NCBI GenBank assembly: GCA_015522635.1
Contig: WALW01000019.1
Location: 310,001 to 374,000, forward strand
Reading direction: 5' to 3'
Length of the DNA stretch: 64,000 bases
Source of the DNA: Candidatus Tiamatella incendiivivens
GTDB lineage: Archaea > Thermoproteota > Thermoprotei_A > Sulfolobales > Acidilobaceae
The position numbers and the translations under genes are program-made. The notes beneath the pieces are model-generated. The model did not search any database. It saw only the letters and a program-made list of their open reading frames with translations, and was not told where the DNA came from. This document shows, piece after piece, positions 35,200 to 43,935 of this stretch (its first letter is position 1; each line of letters starts with the position of its first letter).

Positions 35200-35658
35200 T
35201 TGGCTGGAGAAGTAGAGAATTTCAGGTATATAATACGTATCGCTGGGACAGACATCGAGGGAACTTGGAAGGTGATTTACGGGTTATCTAAGATTAAAGG
35301 AATAGGTATTGCAACTGCAAATGCCATTTGTAGAATATTGGGGATTGATGAAAGCAAGAGAATAGGCTTTTTAACTGAAGCAGAGTTGAAGAAAATCGAG
35401 CAAGCGATTTCTGATATAAGACAACTCGGCCTTCCATCATGGATGTATAATAGAAGAAAGGACTATGAAACAGGTGAGGATCTCCATTTATATGGTGCTA
35501 ATCTGCTATGGGTTGCAAGGAGAGATATTGAAAGAGAGAAGAAAATTAGAAGCTGGAAAGGCCTCCGCCATGCTGTTGGCTTGAAAGTCAGAGGACAGAG
35601 AACACATACTACTGGTCGTTTAGGAGTCACTGTGGGTGTTTCAAAGAAAAAGAAGTGA
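35200..35658 (+). CDS. rps13: 30S ribosomal protein S13 (uS13)
   Basis: A 152-residue head protein of the small subunit. LSKIKGIGIATANAICRILG (H2TH region) and the C-terminal KVRGQRTHTTGR are diagnostic. TTG start follows GGATGGTG. First gene of the archaeal S13-S4-S11-RpoD operon. A TATA-like gcatttataatg lies at about 35130-35141. Confidence 0.96.
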   Translation: MAGEVENFRYIIRIAGTDIEGTWKVIYGLSKIKGIGIATANAICRILGIDESKRIGFLTEAELKKIEQAISDIRQLGLPSWMYNRRKDYETGEDLHLYGANLLWVARRDIEREKKIRSWKGLRHAVGLKVRGQRTHTTGRLGVTVGVSKKKK

Positions 35659-35669
35659 GGTAATGGTTT

Positions 35670-36182
35670 ATGGGCGACCCTCGAAAGCCTCGGAAAAAAT
35701 GGATAGGCCCCAAGCATCCCTGGGTAAAAGAACGTTTAGCTAGCGAGCTAGAAATAATGGGTAGATACGGTCTTAGAAACAAAAGAGAACTCTGGATAGC
35801 TCAGACTATGGCTAGGAAGTTCAGACATGAAGCTAGAGGTTTACTTGCCCTACCTGATGCTGTTAGGGCTGAAGAGGAAAAATCTCTGCTAGCTAGGCTG
35901 GTGAATTTGGGTCTAATAAGTGAAAACACAAAACTAGACGATGTTCTTGGACTTACAGCCGAACATGTTCTAGAACGCAGACTTCAAACAATTGTGTATA
36001 AAAAAGGTCTTGCGAAGACGATTCAACAGGCACGTCAATTCATAGTTCATGGTCATGTAGCCATAAACGGGAGAAGGATCACCTCTCCAGGATACCTTGT
36101 GAATAGAGAAGAGGAAAAACTCATAGACTATGCTCCCGGGAGCTCCATTATAGTTCAGTTAAAAGAGGAGGTTGAAGAGTAA
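35670..36182 (+). CDS. rps4: 30S ribosomal protein S4 (uS4)
   Basis: A 170-residue small-subunit assembly protein. The S4 RNA-binding domain is at residues about 105-150 ([20 protein letters not shown] ... [12 protein letters not shown]). It overlaps the rps11 start by one base. Standard position after S13 in archaea. Confidence 0.97.
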   Translation: MGDPRKPRKKWIGPKHPWVKERLASELEIMGRYGLRNKRELWIAQTMARKFRHEARGLLALPDAVRAEEEKSLLARLVNLGLISENTKLDDVLGLTAEHVLERRLQTIVYKKGLAKTIQQARQFIVHGHVAINGRRITSPGYLVNREEEKLIDYAPGSSIIVQLKEEVEE

Positions 36183-36583
36183 TGTCATTCCAATCGAGAG
36201 AGTTAAAATGGGGAGTTGCTCACATTTTCAGTAGTTTTAATAACACTATAGTCCATATAACTGATTTAACAGGTGCTGAAACGGTTGCAAGAGTTTCAGG
36301 CGGAATGGTTGTGAAAGCTGATAGAGAGAAACCGTCTCCATATGCGGCTATGATAGCTGCCGGTAAAGCTGCTCAACAAGCTATTGAGAAGGGCGTAACT
36401 GCTATACATATAAAGGTTAGAGGAGTAGGAGGCCATGGTCCTAAGACACCTGGTCCAGGTGCACATGCAGCTATAAGAGCCCTTGCTAGATCTGGCTTTA
36501 TTATTGGTAGGATAGAAGATGTTACACCGATACCCCATGACACTACTAGGCGCCCAGGTGGGCGGAGAGGAAGAAGAGTTTAA
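36182..36583 (+). CDS. rps11: 30S ribosomal protein S11 (uS11)
   Basis: A 133-residue platform protein. [22 protein letters not shown] at the N-terminus (shortened: [16 protein letters not shown]) and the C-terminal [20 protein letters not shown] are near-universal signatures. Followed 32 bases later by rpoD. Confidence 0.97.
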   Translation: MSFQSRELKWGVAHIFSSFNNTIVHITDLTGAETVARVSGGMVVKADREKPSPYAAMIAAGKAAQQAIEKGVTAIHIKVRGVGGHGPKTPGPGAHAAIRALARSGFIIGRIEDVTPIPHDTTRRPGGRRGRRV

Positions 36584-36615
36584 CCTTCCTTTAAATCCTT
36601 CTTTTCGGGGTGGCT

Positions 36616-37497
36616 ATGTTTTTGAAAAATATCAAGATTTTAGAGTTGTCCTCCAATCGAATAGCTATAGCGGTTGAGGGTTTTCCACTGGAACTCATTA
36701 ACTCTATTAGGAGGATTATCCTTGCAGAAGTACCTGTTATGGCTATTGATTGGGTATATGTAACTAGGAACGATTCTGCATTATTCAACGAAATGCTTTC
36801 TCATAAACTAGGGCTTCTCGTTATTAAGTCAGATAAAGCTATTGAAAAATATCTTGTTCCCGAGGAATGTAAAGCTGATCTTGAATGTGGTGAGGATCCT
36901 TCTTGTGTTGATGCCTTTATAACCAAGAAGCCTGAATGTTTTGTCAGAATGGTTTTGAAAAAAGAGAATCCAGCTAACGCCCAGGAGGCTCTTCTTACAG
37001 TAAAAGCCTCTGATATTGAAAGCGAGGATCCTGACGTTTATCCTGTACATGGTGAAACCGAACTTACAATGCTTGCATCCGGTCAGAGCTTAGATGTTGA
37101 AATGTATGCTAGGCTGGGAAGGGGGAAGGAGCACGCGAAGTTTATGCCGGCAGTTGTGGTGCTCAAATACGTTCCTATAGTTAGGTATGACTCTAAGAGC
37201 GTAACGGATGAATGTTTAGAGTGCATAAGAAAGTATAGTGCAAAACTTGCTGAGACGATTTCTAAGGGATCCAAGAGCAGGATTATCTGGTATGATACTG
37301 GCAATACTAGCCTTTTAAGACACTGTGCCGAGAGGGTTTGTAAGACAGGTTTAAAAGTAGAATACGATAAGAATAGGCTTATACTTATGGTTGAATCTCA
37401 CGGGGCACTAGATCCCAGAAAAATAATTAGTCTAGCGATTAAGGAGCTAGATAAAAAGGTTAAGGTATTACAAGATGAGATAGGAGGTGCGGATTGA
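36616..37497 (+). CDS. rpoD: DNA-directed RNA polymerase subunit D (Rpo3)
   Basis: Alpha/Rpb3-like assembly-platform subunit that pairs with Rpo11. FPLELINSIRRIILAEVP (residues about 23-40) is the conserved dimerisation helix. A cysteine-rich insert (C-x5-C-x5-C-x10-C, in EECKADLECGEDPSC and the following PECF) lies near residues 84-108. The C-terminal region where some archaea bind an Fe-S cluster has only DECLEC and a later RHCAERVC, not a ferredoxin-like CxxCxxCxxxCP. ATG 36616 is preferred over GTG 36610. Confidence 0.94.
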   Translation: MFLKNIKILELSSNRIAIAVEGFPLELINSIRRIILAEVPVMAIDWVYVTRNDSALFNEMLSHKLGLLVIKSDKAIEKYLVPEECKADLECGEDPSCVDAFITKKPECFVRMVLKKENPANAQEALLTVKASDIESEDPDVYPVHGETELTMLASGQSLDVEMYARLGRGKEHAKFMPAVVVLKYVPIVRYDSKSVTDECLECIRKYSAKLAETISKGSKSRIIWYDTGNTSLLRHCAERVCKTGLKVEYDKNRLILMVESHGALDPRKIISLAIKELDKKVKVLQDEIGGAD

Positions 37498-37862
37498 TGG
37501 GTAAGAGGACTGGTCCAACTAATATAGTACTAAGAAAAACAGCTGACAAACTCATGAAAGCATACGAGCAGACAGGCTCGAAAGTATGGAGAGATATAGC
37601 AGAACATTTACTAAAACCGGCTAGACAGAAAGTCTATGTTAACTTATCTAAGATTAATAGATACACCAGAGAAGGAGATATCGTCGTAGTACCTGGAAAA
37701 GTTTTGGGTAGCGGTGCCTTAGAGAAGAAAGTTACTGTAGCAGCCTTTTCATTCTCTGAAAAGGCTGTTGAAAAGATTGAGAATAGTGGAAGCTCTGTAG
37801 TCACGATCAATGAATTACTCGAAAAAGGTGTGTCTTCGTCTGATGTGAAGATAATAGTATGA
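37497..37862 (+). CDS. rpl18e: 50S ribosomal protein L18e (eL18)
   Basis: A 121-residue large-subunit protein. GDIVVVPGKVLGSGALEKKV (residues about 61-80) is the family signature. ATG 37497 overlaps the rpoD stop and follows GGAGGTG (37483-37489). Conserved archaeal order RpoD-L18e-L13-S9. Confidence 0.96.
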   Translation: MGKRTGPTNIVLRKTADKLMKAYEQTGSKVWRDIAEHLLKPARQKVYVNLSKINRYTREGDIVVVPGKVLGSGALEKKVTVAAFSFSEKAVEKIENSGSSVVTINELLEKGVSSSDVKIIV

Positions 37863-37879
37863 AGGGAGGTTGAAGAATT

Positions 37880-38323
37880 ATGGTTAAAATAGTTATAAAT
37901 GGAGAGGGTCATATTCTGGGGAGGCTTTCAAGCATAATCGCAAAGAAGCTTCTTGAAGGAGATGAGGTTATAGTAGTAAATGTTGAGAAGATAGTAGTGA
38001 GTGGAGAGAAGAGGATGGTTGTTAATTCCTATAAGAAGATCCTCGGTATTAGGGTGCATCTCTCGCATAAATGGAGGCCTAAAAGGACAAAGAGCCCTAT
38101 TAGATTATTTAAAGCATCTGTTAAGGGAATGTTGCCTAAGAATAATAAGAAAGGGAGGGAAGCGTTGAGTAGATTAAAAGCTTTTATCGGGGTTCCAGAC
38201 GAGTATAAGGATGCTGAGATGATCATCTACAGGAATGCCTATAAAGATAGGCTCAAAACCAACAAGTATGTTGAACTTTCAGTTATAGCTAAGGAAATGG
38301 GCTGGAAAGGTGTTGGGCAGTGA
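37880..38323 (+). CDS. rpl13: 50S ribosomal protein L13 (uL13)
   Basis: A 147-residue protein that binds 23S rRNA early in assembly. GEGHILGRLSSIIAKKLLEGDEV near the N-terminus (shortened: GHILGRLSSIIAKKLL) and RLKAFIGVPDEYK are typical of the archaeal form. Start ATG after GGGAGGTTG. It overlaps rps9 by four bases. Confidence 0.96.
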   Translation: MVKIVINGEGHILGRLSSIIAKKLLEGDEVIVVNVEKIVVSGEKRMVVNSYKKILGIRVHLSHKWRPKRTKSPIRLFKASVKGMLPKNNKKGREALSRLKAFIGVPDEYKDAEMIIYRNAYKDRLKTNKYVELSVIAKEMGWKGVGQ

Positions 38324-38763
38324 AGATGGTCTTAGTGACTGGAAAGAGGAAGAGAGCAATCGCTACAGCCATAATAAAACCTGGTAAGGGGAGAATATGG
38401 GTAAACGATATCCCTGCCGATATATATCCCATAGAGATGGCCAGATTGAAAATGCTTGAACCCCTGCTTGTAGCTGGGAGAAAGTTAAGGAGGCTCATAG
38501 ATATAAATATAAAGGTACACGGTGGAGGGTACATGAGCCAGGCAGAGGCAGTGAGGATGGCTATAGCTAAGGGGCTAATCGAGTACTTGAAAGGAGCTGA
38601 AGGAGAGAGTGAAGCTGAAAAAATAAAAGAACAGATTAAGCTTCTAGAGAGATTCTTCGATGAGTATGATAAACACATGCTAGTAGGAGACCCCCGTAGA
38701 ACGGAACCAAAGAAACCAATGAAATATGGTGCTAGAAGAAGATGGCAGAAGAGCTATAGGTGA
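38320..38763 (+). CDS. rps9: 30S ribosomal protein S9 (uS9)
   Basis: A 147-residue small-subunit protein whose C-terminal tail reaches the P-site tRNA: GARRRWQKSYR at the end. TGKRKRAIATAIIKPGKGRI and the HGGGYMSQAEAVRMAIAKGL segment are diagnostic. The start may be GTG 38320 or ATG 38326; neither has a clear SD at good spacing. Confidence 0.96.
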   Translation: MKMVLVTGKRKRAIATAIIKPGKGRIWVNDIPADIYPIEMARLKMLEPLLVAGRKLRRLIDINIKVHGGGYMSQAEAVRMAIAKGLIEYLKGAEGESEAEKIKEQIKLLERFFDEYDKHMLVGDPRRTEPKKPMKYGARRRWQKSYR

Positions 38764-38769
38764 CTCAAC

Positions 38770-38994
38770 ATGCTTGCTCCAGTCAGATGTTTTACTTGCG
38801 GAGCTCCACTCGCCCATCTATGGCCGGAGTTCAAGAAAAGGGTTGAAGCAGGAGAAGATCCGGGCAAGGTTCTAGACGATCTTGGCGTAAAGAGGTATTG
38901 TTGCAGGAGAACATTACTATCAACAGTTGCTTATATTGAAGAGTTAGTCGTTTACACACATATAGGTTTTAAGAAAAAGGTGAAACCGTACTAG
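38770..38994 (+). CDS. rpoN: DNA-directed RNA polymerase subunit N (Rpo10)
   Basis: A 74-residue zinc-binding subunit. [14 protein letters not shown] (the CxxC near the N-terminus) and the unusual adjacent-Cys motif [10 protein letters not shown] are the family hallmarks. In many archaea RpoK and enolase follow before S2; here S2 starts 15 bases later, so those genes are elsewhere. Confidence 0.97.
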   Translation: MLAPVRCFTCGAPLAHLWPEFKKRVEAGEDPGKVLDDLGVKRYCCRRTLLSTVAYIEELVVYTHIGFKKKVKPY

Positions 38995-39008
38995 AAAGGT
39001 GATGTGAT

Positions 39009-39641
39009 ATGAGTGATCAAGAGCAGGTAAAAACACAGGAAGAATTCCTGGTTCCCTTAGAGACTTATAGAAAAGCTGGTGTTTTCCTTGGAACACACAT
39101 ATGCACTAAATACATGGAGCAATTCGTTTACAAGATAAGACCAGATGGGCTCTATATACTAGATATTAGAAAAATAGATGAAAGACTCCGTGTAGCCTCG
39201 AAATTCCTCTCGAATTACGAGCCGGAAAAAATTGCAGTTGTAGCTGTTAGACAGTATGGGCAAAAACCTGTTAAAATGATGTGTGAAAGAGTAGGCTGTA
39301 AACCTATCACGGGGAGAGTGATTCCAGGTATTTTCACTAATCCCAAACTAGAATGGTATATAGAACCAGATGTTGTTCTAGTAACCGATCCGAGAGCAGA
39401 AGCGCAGGCTATTAAAGAGGCCTTCAAGGTGGGTATACCAATTGTAGCTTTAACAGATACCGATAATAGAATTGAGAATATTGACCTTATAATACCGGTT
39501 AACAATAAAGGCAGGAAAAGTTTAGCCCTAGTCTACTGGATACTGTCCAGGGAGATCCTCAGGAACAGAGGTATTATAGGACCAGATCAAGATCTCGATC
39601 TAACTTGGGAAGACTACATAGTAAGACCTGTCAGGAAGTAA
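39009..39641 (+). CDS. rps2: 30S ribosomal protein S2 (uS2)
   Basis: A 210-residue protein at the head-body junction. [29 protein letters not shown] (shortened: [15 protein letters not shown]) and [20 protein letters not shown] are archaeal S2 signatures. It closes the S13-to-S2 ribosomal/RNAP gene block. Confidence 0.97.
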   Translation: MSDQEQVKTQEEFLVPLETYRKAGVFLGTHICTKYMEQFVYKIRPDGLYILDIRKIDERLRVASKFLSNYEPEKIAVVAVRQYGQKPVKMMCERVGCKPITGRVIPGIFTNPKLEWYIEPDVVLVTDPRAEAQAIKEAFKVGIPIVALTDTDNRIENIDLIIPVNNKGRKSLALVYWILSREILRNRGIIGPDQDLDLTWEDYIVRPVRK

Positions 39642-39731
39642 TCTGCATAACTATTTTTACCTCATACTCTAAGCATTCTGCTTTTATGGCCGACTCGTAA
39701 ACTGAGGGTAAAATAGGTATGGGTATGTAGA

Positions 39732-40541
39732 ATGAAAATATCCCTGAGTATTCCATTACTAGGATTGAATTGGAAGAGAACAACAAATCCCTATTTAGTT
39801 ATCCCAGTTAACCAGGTTTTACTTGTCGACTATTCTGTCTGCGAAGGGAAGAGCAAAACTAAGCTAGAACTCAACAAGCACATTCCAGTTCTAAAAGAAC
39901 TTCTCCAAAAAACGGTAAACAAACTTACACAGGTATACACCTATTTATCCATTAAAAATGATAAAGGTTTATGTTTGAACATAAACCTCTCTGAAAGTAG
40001 CTATACACCTTTGGTTTCCTTATATACTGCTTCTACACTATCTGCTATCTACGTTATGCTAAGAGAGGTACTAAACGGAAAACCCGGAGTAAACGATATC
40101 ATTGATATTGCAAGTTATATATGGTCACGGGAAAAACCAGGTGTTAGAATGCTCTATGAAGCATTGATGATTTCCGCAATAAAACGTAAGCCAATACTTT
40201 ATAGGGGAAGCGAGGAGCATATAGTTCTAGATGAGTTCTTGTTGGACAAGATTGCAGAAGGGAGATATATTCCGTTACTAGATGCTAATGAAAGGGATTT
40301 TGATCCGCAATTAGAATCAGCATTGGTAAAGCTGGAAGGAATCTCTATTATAAGTGCAGTAAATACTCTAGCCTCAAAGGTGAATAGTCCTAGTTTTGAA
40401 ATAAGTGTGCTTCGAGACTTCTTTAAAGTAGATAATGCTATAAGCTACATACTATATAATCTCCCAGTACCGCAGGAAAACTGTAAGTATATCCAGTCAA
40501 TTGAAGGTTATTTAGAGGAGATATGTGTTGATAAAGCCTGA
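39732..40541 (+). CDS. Divergent GHMP-kinase-like protein in the mevalonate gene group
   Basis: A 269-residue protein at the position where mevalonate kinase-type genes precede isopentenyl phosphate kinase. The N-terminus (SIPLLGLNWKRTTNPYLVIPVN) and a helix-rich middle (TPLVSLYTASTLSAIYVML) look like a GHMP fold. The ATP-binding glycine-rich motif (PxxxGLGSSA) is not visible: SESSYTPLVS occupies that place. It may be an inactivated or highly diverged kinase, or an unrelated protein. It overlaps the IPK gene, so co-expression is likely. Function unassigned. Confidence 0.45.
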   Translation: MKISLSIPLLGLNWKRTTNPYLVIPVNQVLLVDYSVCEGKSKTKLELNKHIPVLKELLQKTVNKLTQVYTYLSIKNDKGLCLNINLSESSYTPLVSLYTASTLSAIYVMLREVLNGKPGVNDIIDIASYIWSREKPGVRMLYEALMISAIKRKPILYRGSEEHIVLDEFLLDKIAEGRYIPLLDANERDFDPQLESALVKLEGISIISAVNTLASKVNSPSFEISVLRDFFKVDNAISYILYNLPVPQENCKYIQSIEGYLEEICVDKA

Positions 40542-41295
40542 GAGATTCATTATCAAATTAGGAGGGAGTGTCATAACTAAAAAAGATAGAAGATACAAGG
40601 CAGACAAGGAATCGTTATGCCAGATAGTAGATCATCTAAAGGTTTCAAAGCCTCTGGTTATAGTTCATGGCGGAGGCAGTTTTGGCCACTATATGGTGTA
40701 TAATATACTGCAAAGGAAAGCAAGATTAGAACACACAGACCTACCTCAAATAAGTTACATTATGGATAAACTCAACCAAGAGGTAATACAATGCCTTCTG
40801 GATAAGGGAATTCCCGCCGTTAGCTTTCCACCGCATTCACTATGCCGTATTATTGACAGCGCGGTATCGTGTAATATGGAGACGATGAAAGAGGCAGTCA
40901 GTAGAAGATTAGTACCTGTACTGTATGGTGATAGTGTACTAGCAGGTAATGGGATCGAAATACTCTCTGGCGATACGCTAACGGTTCTTGCGGCTAGAGA
41001 AATTAACGTTAAGAGACTATACTTCCTAACAGATGTTGATGGCTTATACGAAGACTTAGAAACCAAGGAAATCGTGAGACACTTAGTAATTAAAAAAGGA
41101 GAACCATTGCCCTTCAATGTAAAGGGCTCCTCAACTATAGACGTTACCGGTGGTATGAGAGCTAAAATAAATTCCTTGAAAAACCTTCTATCCGGCTCCA
41201 AAGTATATATTCTGAATGGTAGAAACCAAGAACACTTGTATAGGGCTTTAATTAAAGGCGAAAATCCTAGTACACTTATAGAAGTATATGATTAA
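40525..41295 (+). CDS. ipk: Isopentenyl phosphate kinase
   Basis: Amino-acid-kinase-fold enzyme that phosphorylates isopentenyl phosphate to IPP in the archaeal modified mevalonate pathway. IIKLGGSVITKKD (N-terminal phosphate loop) and VIVHGGGSFGHYMV with the key His are diagnostic; LYFLTDVDGLYED is the nucleotide-site segment. GTG 40525 or TTG 40528 start, after GAGGAG. 256 residues. It overlaps the upstream gene by 17 bases. Confidence 0.93.
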   Translation: MLIKPERFIIKLGGSVITKKDRRYKADKESLCQIVDHLKVSKPLVIVHGGGSFGHYMVYNILQRKARLEHTDLPQISYIMDKLNQEVIQCLLDKGIPAVSFPPHSLCRIIDSAVSCNMETMKEAVSRRLVPVLYGDSVLAGNGIEILSGDTLTVLAAREINVKRLYFLTDVDGLYEDLETKEIVRHLVIKKGEPLPFNVKGSSTIDVTGGMRAKINSLKNLLSGSKVYILNGRNQEHLYRALIKGENPSTLIEVYD

Positions 41296-41321
41296 GAGCC
41301 TTATAGTAGGGAGGGAATAAG

Positions 41322-42470
41322 TTGAAGTTTGAGTTAACTACCAAGAATAGAAAGCTTGATCATATAAAAGTAACTGTTGATAGAAATGTCGAGTCCAAAG
41401 CCTCAACCCTCCTAGAAAGCATTTTCATTGATCATAACTCCTTACCTGAAGTTAACATTGATGAGATTGATATTTCTACTCGATTTCTAGGAAAAAAGAT
41501 CAGTGCCCCCCTAATTATAACTGGTATGACTGGTGGGCATCCAGAGACTGCTGAAATAAATAAGTATCTAGCTGTTGAGGCAGAAAAGTATGGTATTGCT
41601 TTAGGTGTTGGAAGTCAAAGAGCTGCTATTGAGCACAAGGAGCTTGAATGGACATTTAGCATAGCTCGGGAACATGCGCCTGATATACCTTTAGTTGCTA
41701 ATATTGGAGCCCCACAGTTAGTTAAGGGTTATGGTATCAGGGAGATACTAGATGCAGTTCAGATGATTGAAGCTGACGGAATAGCAATACACTTGAATCC
41801 TCTACAAGAAATATTTCAAATGGAAGGAGACACCGACTTTAAGGGAATATTATCTAAAATAGTTGAAATACTAGATGAGAGTCCAGTACCAATTATAATA
41901 AAGGAGACAGGTGCAGGGCTTTCACCGGCAGTTATTAATGTTCTGTACAATCTAGGTGTTAGATACTTTGACGTTTCCGGTTTGGGAGGAACTAACTGGG
42001 CTAAGGTTGAGGTACTGAGAGCAGAATACCGGGGGGACAAGGAGTTTGTTGCAAGGCTTGATGGTTATGGAGATGTATGGGGAAACCCCACGGCATATTC
42101 TGTGATAATGGCTAGGAGGCATGCACCTGAGTCCACTATTATTTCTAGCGGAGGCATCAGAACGGGTTTGGATGTGGTTAAATCAATAGTAATTGGAGGA
42201 GATTTAGGAGGATTTGCACTTCCAGTTTTAAGAGCACTTATTAAGGAAGGAATAGATGGATTGGATAGTTTCCTAGAGAACATCATATTTCAGATCAAGG
42301 CGGGAACTCTGCTAACTGGCTCGATGAATATAGTAGAGCTGAGATGTAAGAGATTTACAATAAAATCAAATGAACTAAGATCGATGTTAGCCGATAAAGG
42401 ATTCGACCCTCATTATTATAATCATATCAAATGCCATAATAAGTTGAAGGTGCCGTCGGGATGGATGTAA
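41322..42470 (+). CDS. fni: Isopentenyl-diphosphate delta-isomerase, type 2 (FMN-dependent)
   Basis: Converts IPP to DMAPP using reduced FMN. The 382-residue TIM barrel shows ITGMTGGHPETAEIN, the LNPLQEIFQMEGD active-site segment, IIIKETGAG, and the SGGIRTGLDVVKSI phosphate/FMN site. TTG start follows GGGAGGG. It overlaps the polyprenyl synthase gene by 10 bases. Confidence 0.95.
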   Translation: MKFELTTKNRKLDHIKVTVDRNVESKASTLLESIFIDHNSLPEVNIDEIDISTRFLGKKISAPLIITGMTGGHPETAEINKYLAVEAEKYGIALGVGSQRAAIEHKELEWTFSIAREHAPDIPLVANIGAPQLVKGYGIREILDAVQMIEADGIAIHLNPLQEIFQMEGDTDFKGILSKIVEILDESPVPIIIKETGAGLSPAVINVLYNLGVRYFDVSGLGGTNWAKVEVLRAEYRGDKEFVARLDGYGDVWGNPTAYSVIMARRHAPESTIISSGGIRTGLDVVKSIVIGGDLGGFALPVLRALIKEGIDGLDSFLENIIFQIKAGTLLTGSMNIVELRCKRFTIKSNELRSMLADKGFDPHYYNHIKCHNKLKVPSGWM

Positions 42471-43459
42471 TGAGGGGGTTGATCGAGAAGTATGTGCCTA
42501 TAATAAAATCTGAACTCGATAAAATTGCAAGAGGGTTTCCTGAAAACGTATACATTGCAGCTCGTCACCTATTGCTTGCTGGAGGTAAACGTGTTAGACC
42601 GGCACTGACTTTAACATACGCTAGAATGCTTGGAGGAGAAGATGGTGAGGTCAAGGCCCTTCCATTCGCGGTTTCAGTTGAACTGGTTCACAACTTCACA
42701 CTTATACATGATGATATTATGGATAAAGACGAGTATAGGAGAGGAGTAAAAACTGTTCATACCGTTTTCGGTGAGAACATGGCTATACTTGCAGGGGATC
42801 TATTATTCGCTATTTCCTTTGAAAATGCTCTTGGAAATGAAAATGTCCAACCCGAAAACAAGGTAAAAGCCGTTCACCTCCTCTCCCAAGCTTCTAGAAT
42901 CGTGGCTGAAGGACAGGCATTAGATGTAAGTTTTGAAGATAGATGGGATGTGACACTAGAGGATTACCTGGATATGATTCACAGGAAAACTGGGGCCTTA
43001 ATAGAAGCGGCAACAGGCATGGGTGCACTTGCAGTCACACAGGATGATTATATTGTAATGGACGCAAGAACATACGGGAAAAATGTAGGTATAGCATTCC
43101 AGTTGAGAGATGATATTCTAGGAATCTTTGGAGATCTGTCAATAACGGGTAAACCTGTATATAACGATATATCTAGAGCTAAGAAGACCGTGCTGGTACT
43201 ATATGCTTTGTCACACCTTAATTTTGACGAGTCTAAAAGATTGAAAGAAATACTTGAAAGTAAGACTAGTAACATAGAACTACTCAAAGAAGCCGCCAGC
43301 CTAATCGAAAAATCCGGTGCAAAGGAGTATGCTTTGAACTTAGCTTACAGGTTTTCAAAGGAAGCCGTAGAAATAGTCGAGAAATCTAATGCTATAGACG
43401 AAGATGCCAGAAAGGCTCTAATAGAGTTCGCTAAGTTCGTTGTTGAGAGGGAAAAATAG
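42461..43459 (+). CDS. Polyprenyl diphosphate synthase (geranylgeranyl/farnesylgeranyl type)
   Basis: A trans-prenyltransferase that elongates DMAPP with IPP to make archaeal lipid chains. The first Asp-rich motif is LIHDDIMDKD (residues about 84-93) and the second FQLRDDILGIFGD (about 214-226). GGKRVRPALTL near residue 42 binds IPP. The residues ahead of the first motif (VELVHNFT) would help set chain length, but I do not predict the product. 332 residues. Confidence 0.93.
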   Translation: MDVMRGLIEKYVPIIKSELDKIARGFPENVYIAARHLLLAGGKRVRPALTLTYARMLGGEDGEVKALPFAVSVELVHNFTLIHDDIMDKDEYRRGVKTVHTVFGENMAILAGDLLFAISFENALGNENVQPENKVKAVHLLSQASRIVAEGQALDVSFEDRWDVTLEDYLDMIHRKTGALIEAATGMGALAVTQDDYIVMDARTYGKNVGIAFQLRDDILGIFGDLSITGKPVYNDISRAKKTVLVLYALSHLNFDESKRLKEILESKTSNIELLKEAASLIEKSGAKEYALNLAYRFSKEAVEIVEKSNAIDEDARKALIEFAKFVVEREK

Positions 43460-43935
43460 TGGGTGTCGTATATGAATACCCTTCTCTTTTCGTTAAGGGA
43501 TCAAGGAATCCTCCATTTTGTACTGTCAAAAACGGATACTATGAAACTAGCCAGGAAAAAACCAGTGAATTCGGATATGCGATAATTGAGGACTCACTAG
43601 AAAAAGTAATCGACATTAATGGCTCAAGTGTTAAAGAAGACTATTGCCTAGAAATACCCTGGTTGGGTAAAGTATTGAAAGTTGCAAAAGGAGCACCTCT
43701 GATTCTAATAGAGATTTCGGCTGTACAGGTTTTCCTTGTCAAGAGAGAAGGTGACAGTATTAAGAAAGGAGAGATACTAGCTCATATAATAACCAGTAAA
43801 TCTGGGTCAAGAAGTATAAGAGCATACTCGGATGGAGTCATTGTCTTTATAGGTTCAATAAGTCTTTCTAATCCAGAGGTATATGTAGTGGCGGTGGCAG
43901 AATGTGACAGAGTTAAATGGTTTAGAAGAAATTGA
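43459..43935 (+). CDS. DUF2118 family protein (biotinyl/lipoyl-like fold)
   Basis: A conserved archaeal protein of 158 residues with no known activity. The C-terminal half (KREGDSIKKGEILAHIITSKSG ... RAYSDGVIVFIGSI; each piece separate) resembles a barrel-sandwich hybrid domain, but no biotinylated or lipoylated Lys motif is evident. GTG start. It overlaps gltX by 32 bases and the prenyl synthase stop by one base. Confidence 0.65.
   Translation: MGVVYEYPSLFVKGSRNPPFCTVKNGYYETSQEKTSEFGYAIIEDSLEKVIDINGSSVKEDYCLEIPWLGKVLKVAKGAPLILIEISAVQVFLVKREGDSIKKGEILAHIITSKSGSRSIRAYSDGVIVFIGSISLSNPEVYVVAVAECDRVKWFRRN

Noticed and set aside
35134-35220. 26-codon ORF ahead of rps13
   Set aside because: It overlaps the rps13 start in another frame, has no SD element and no recognisable similarity; more likely leader sequence.
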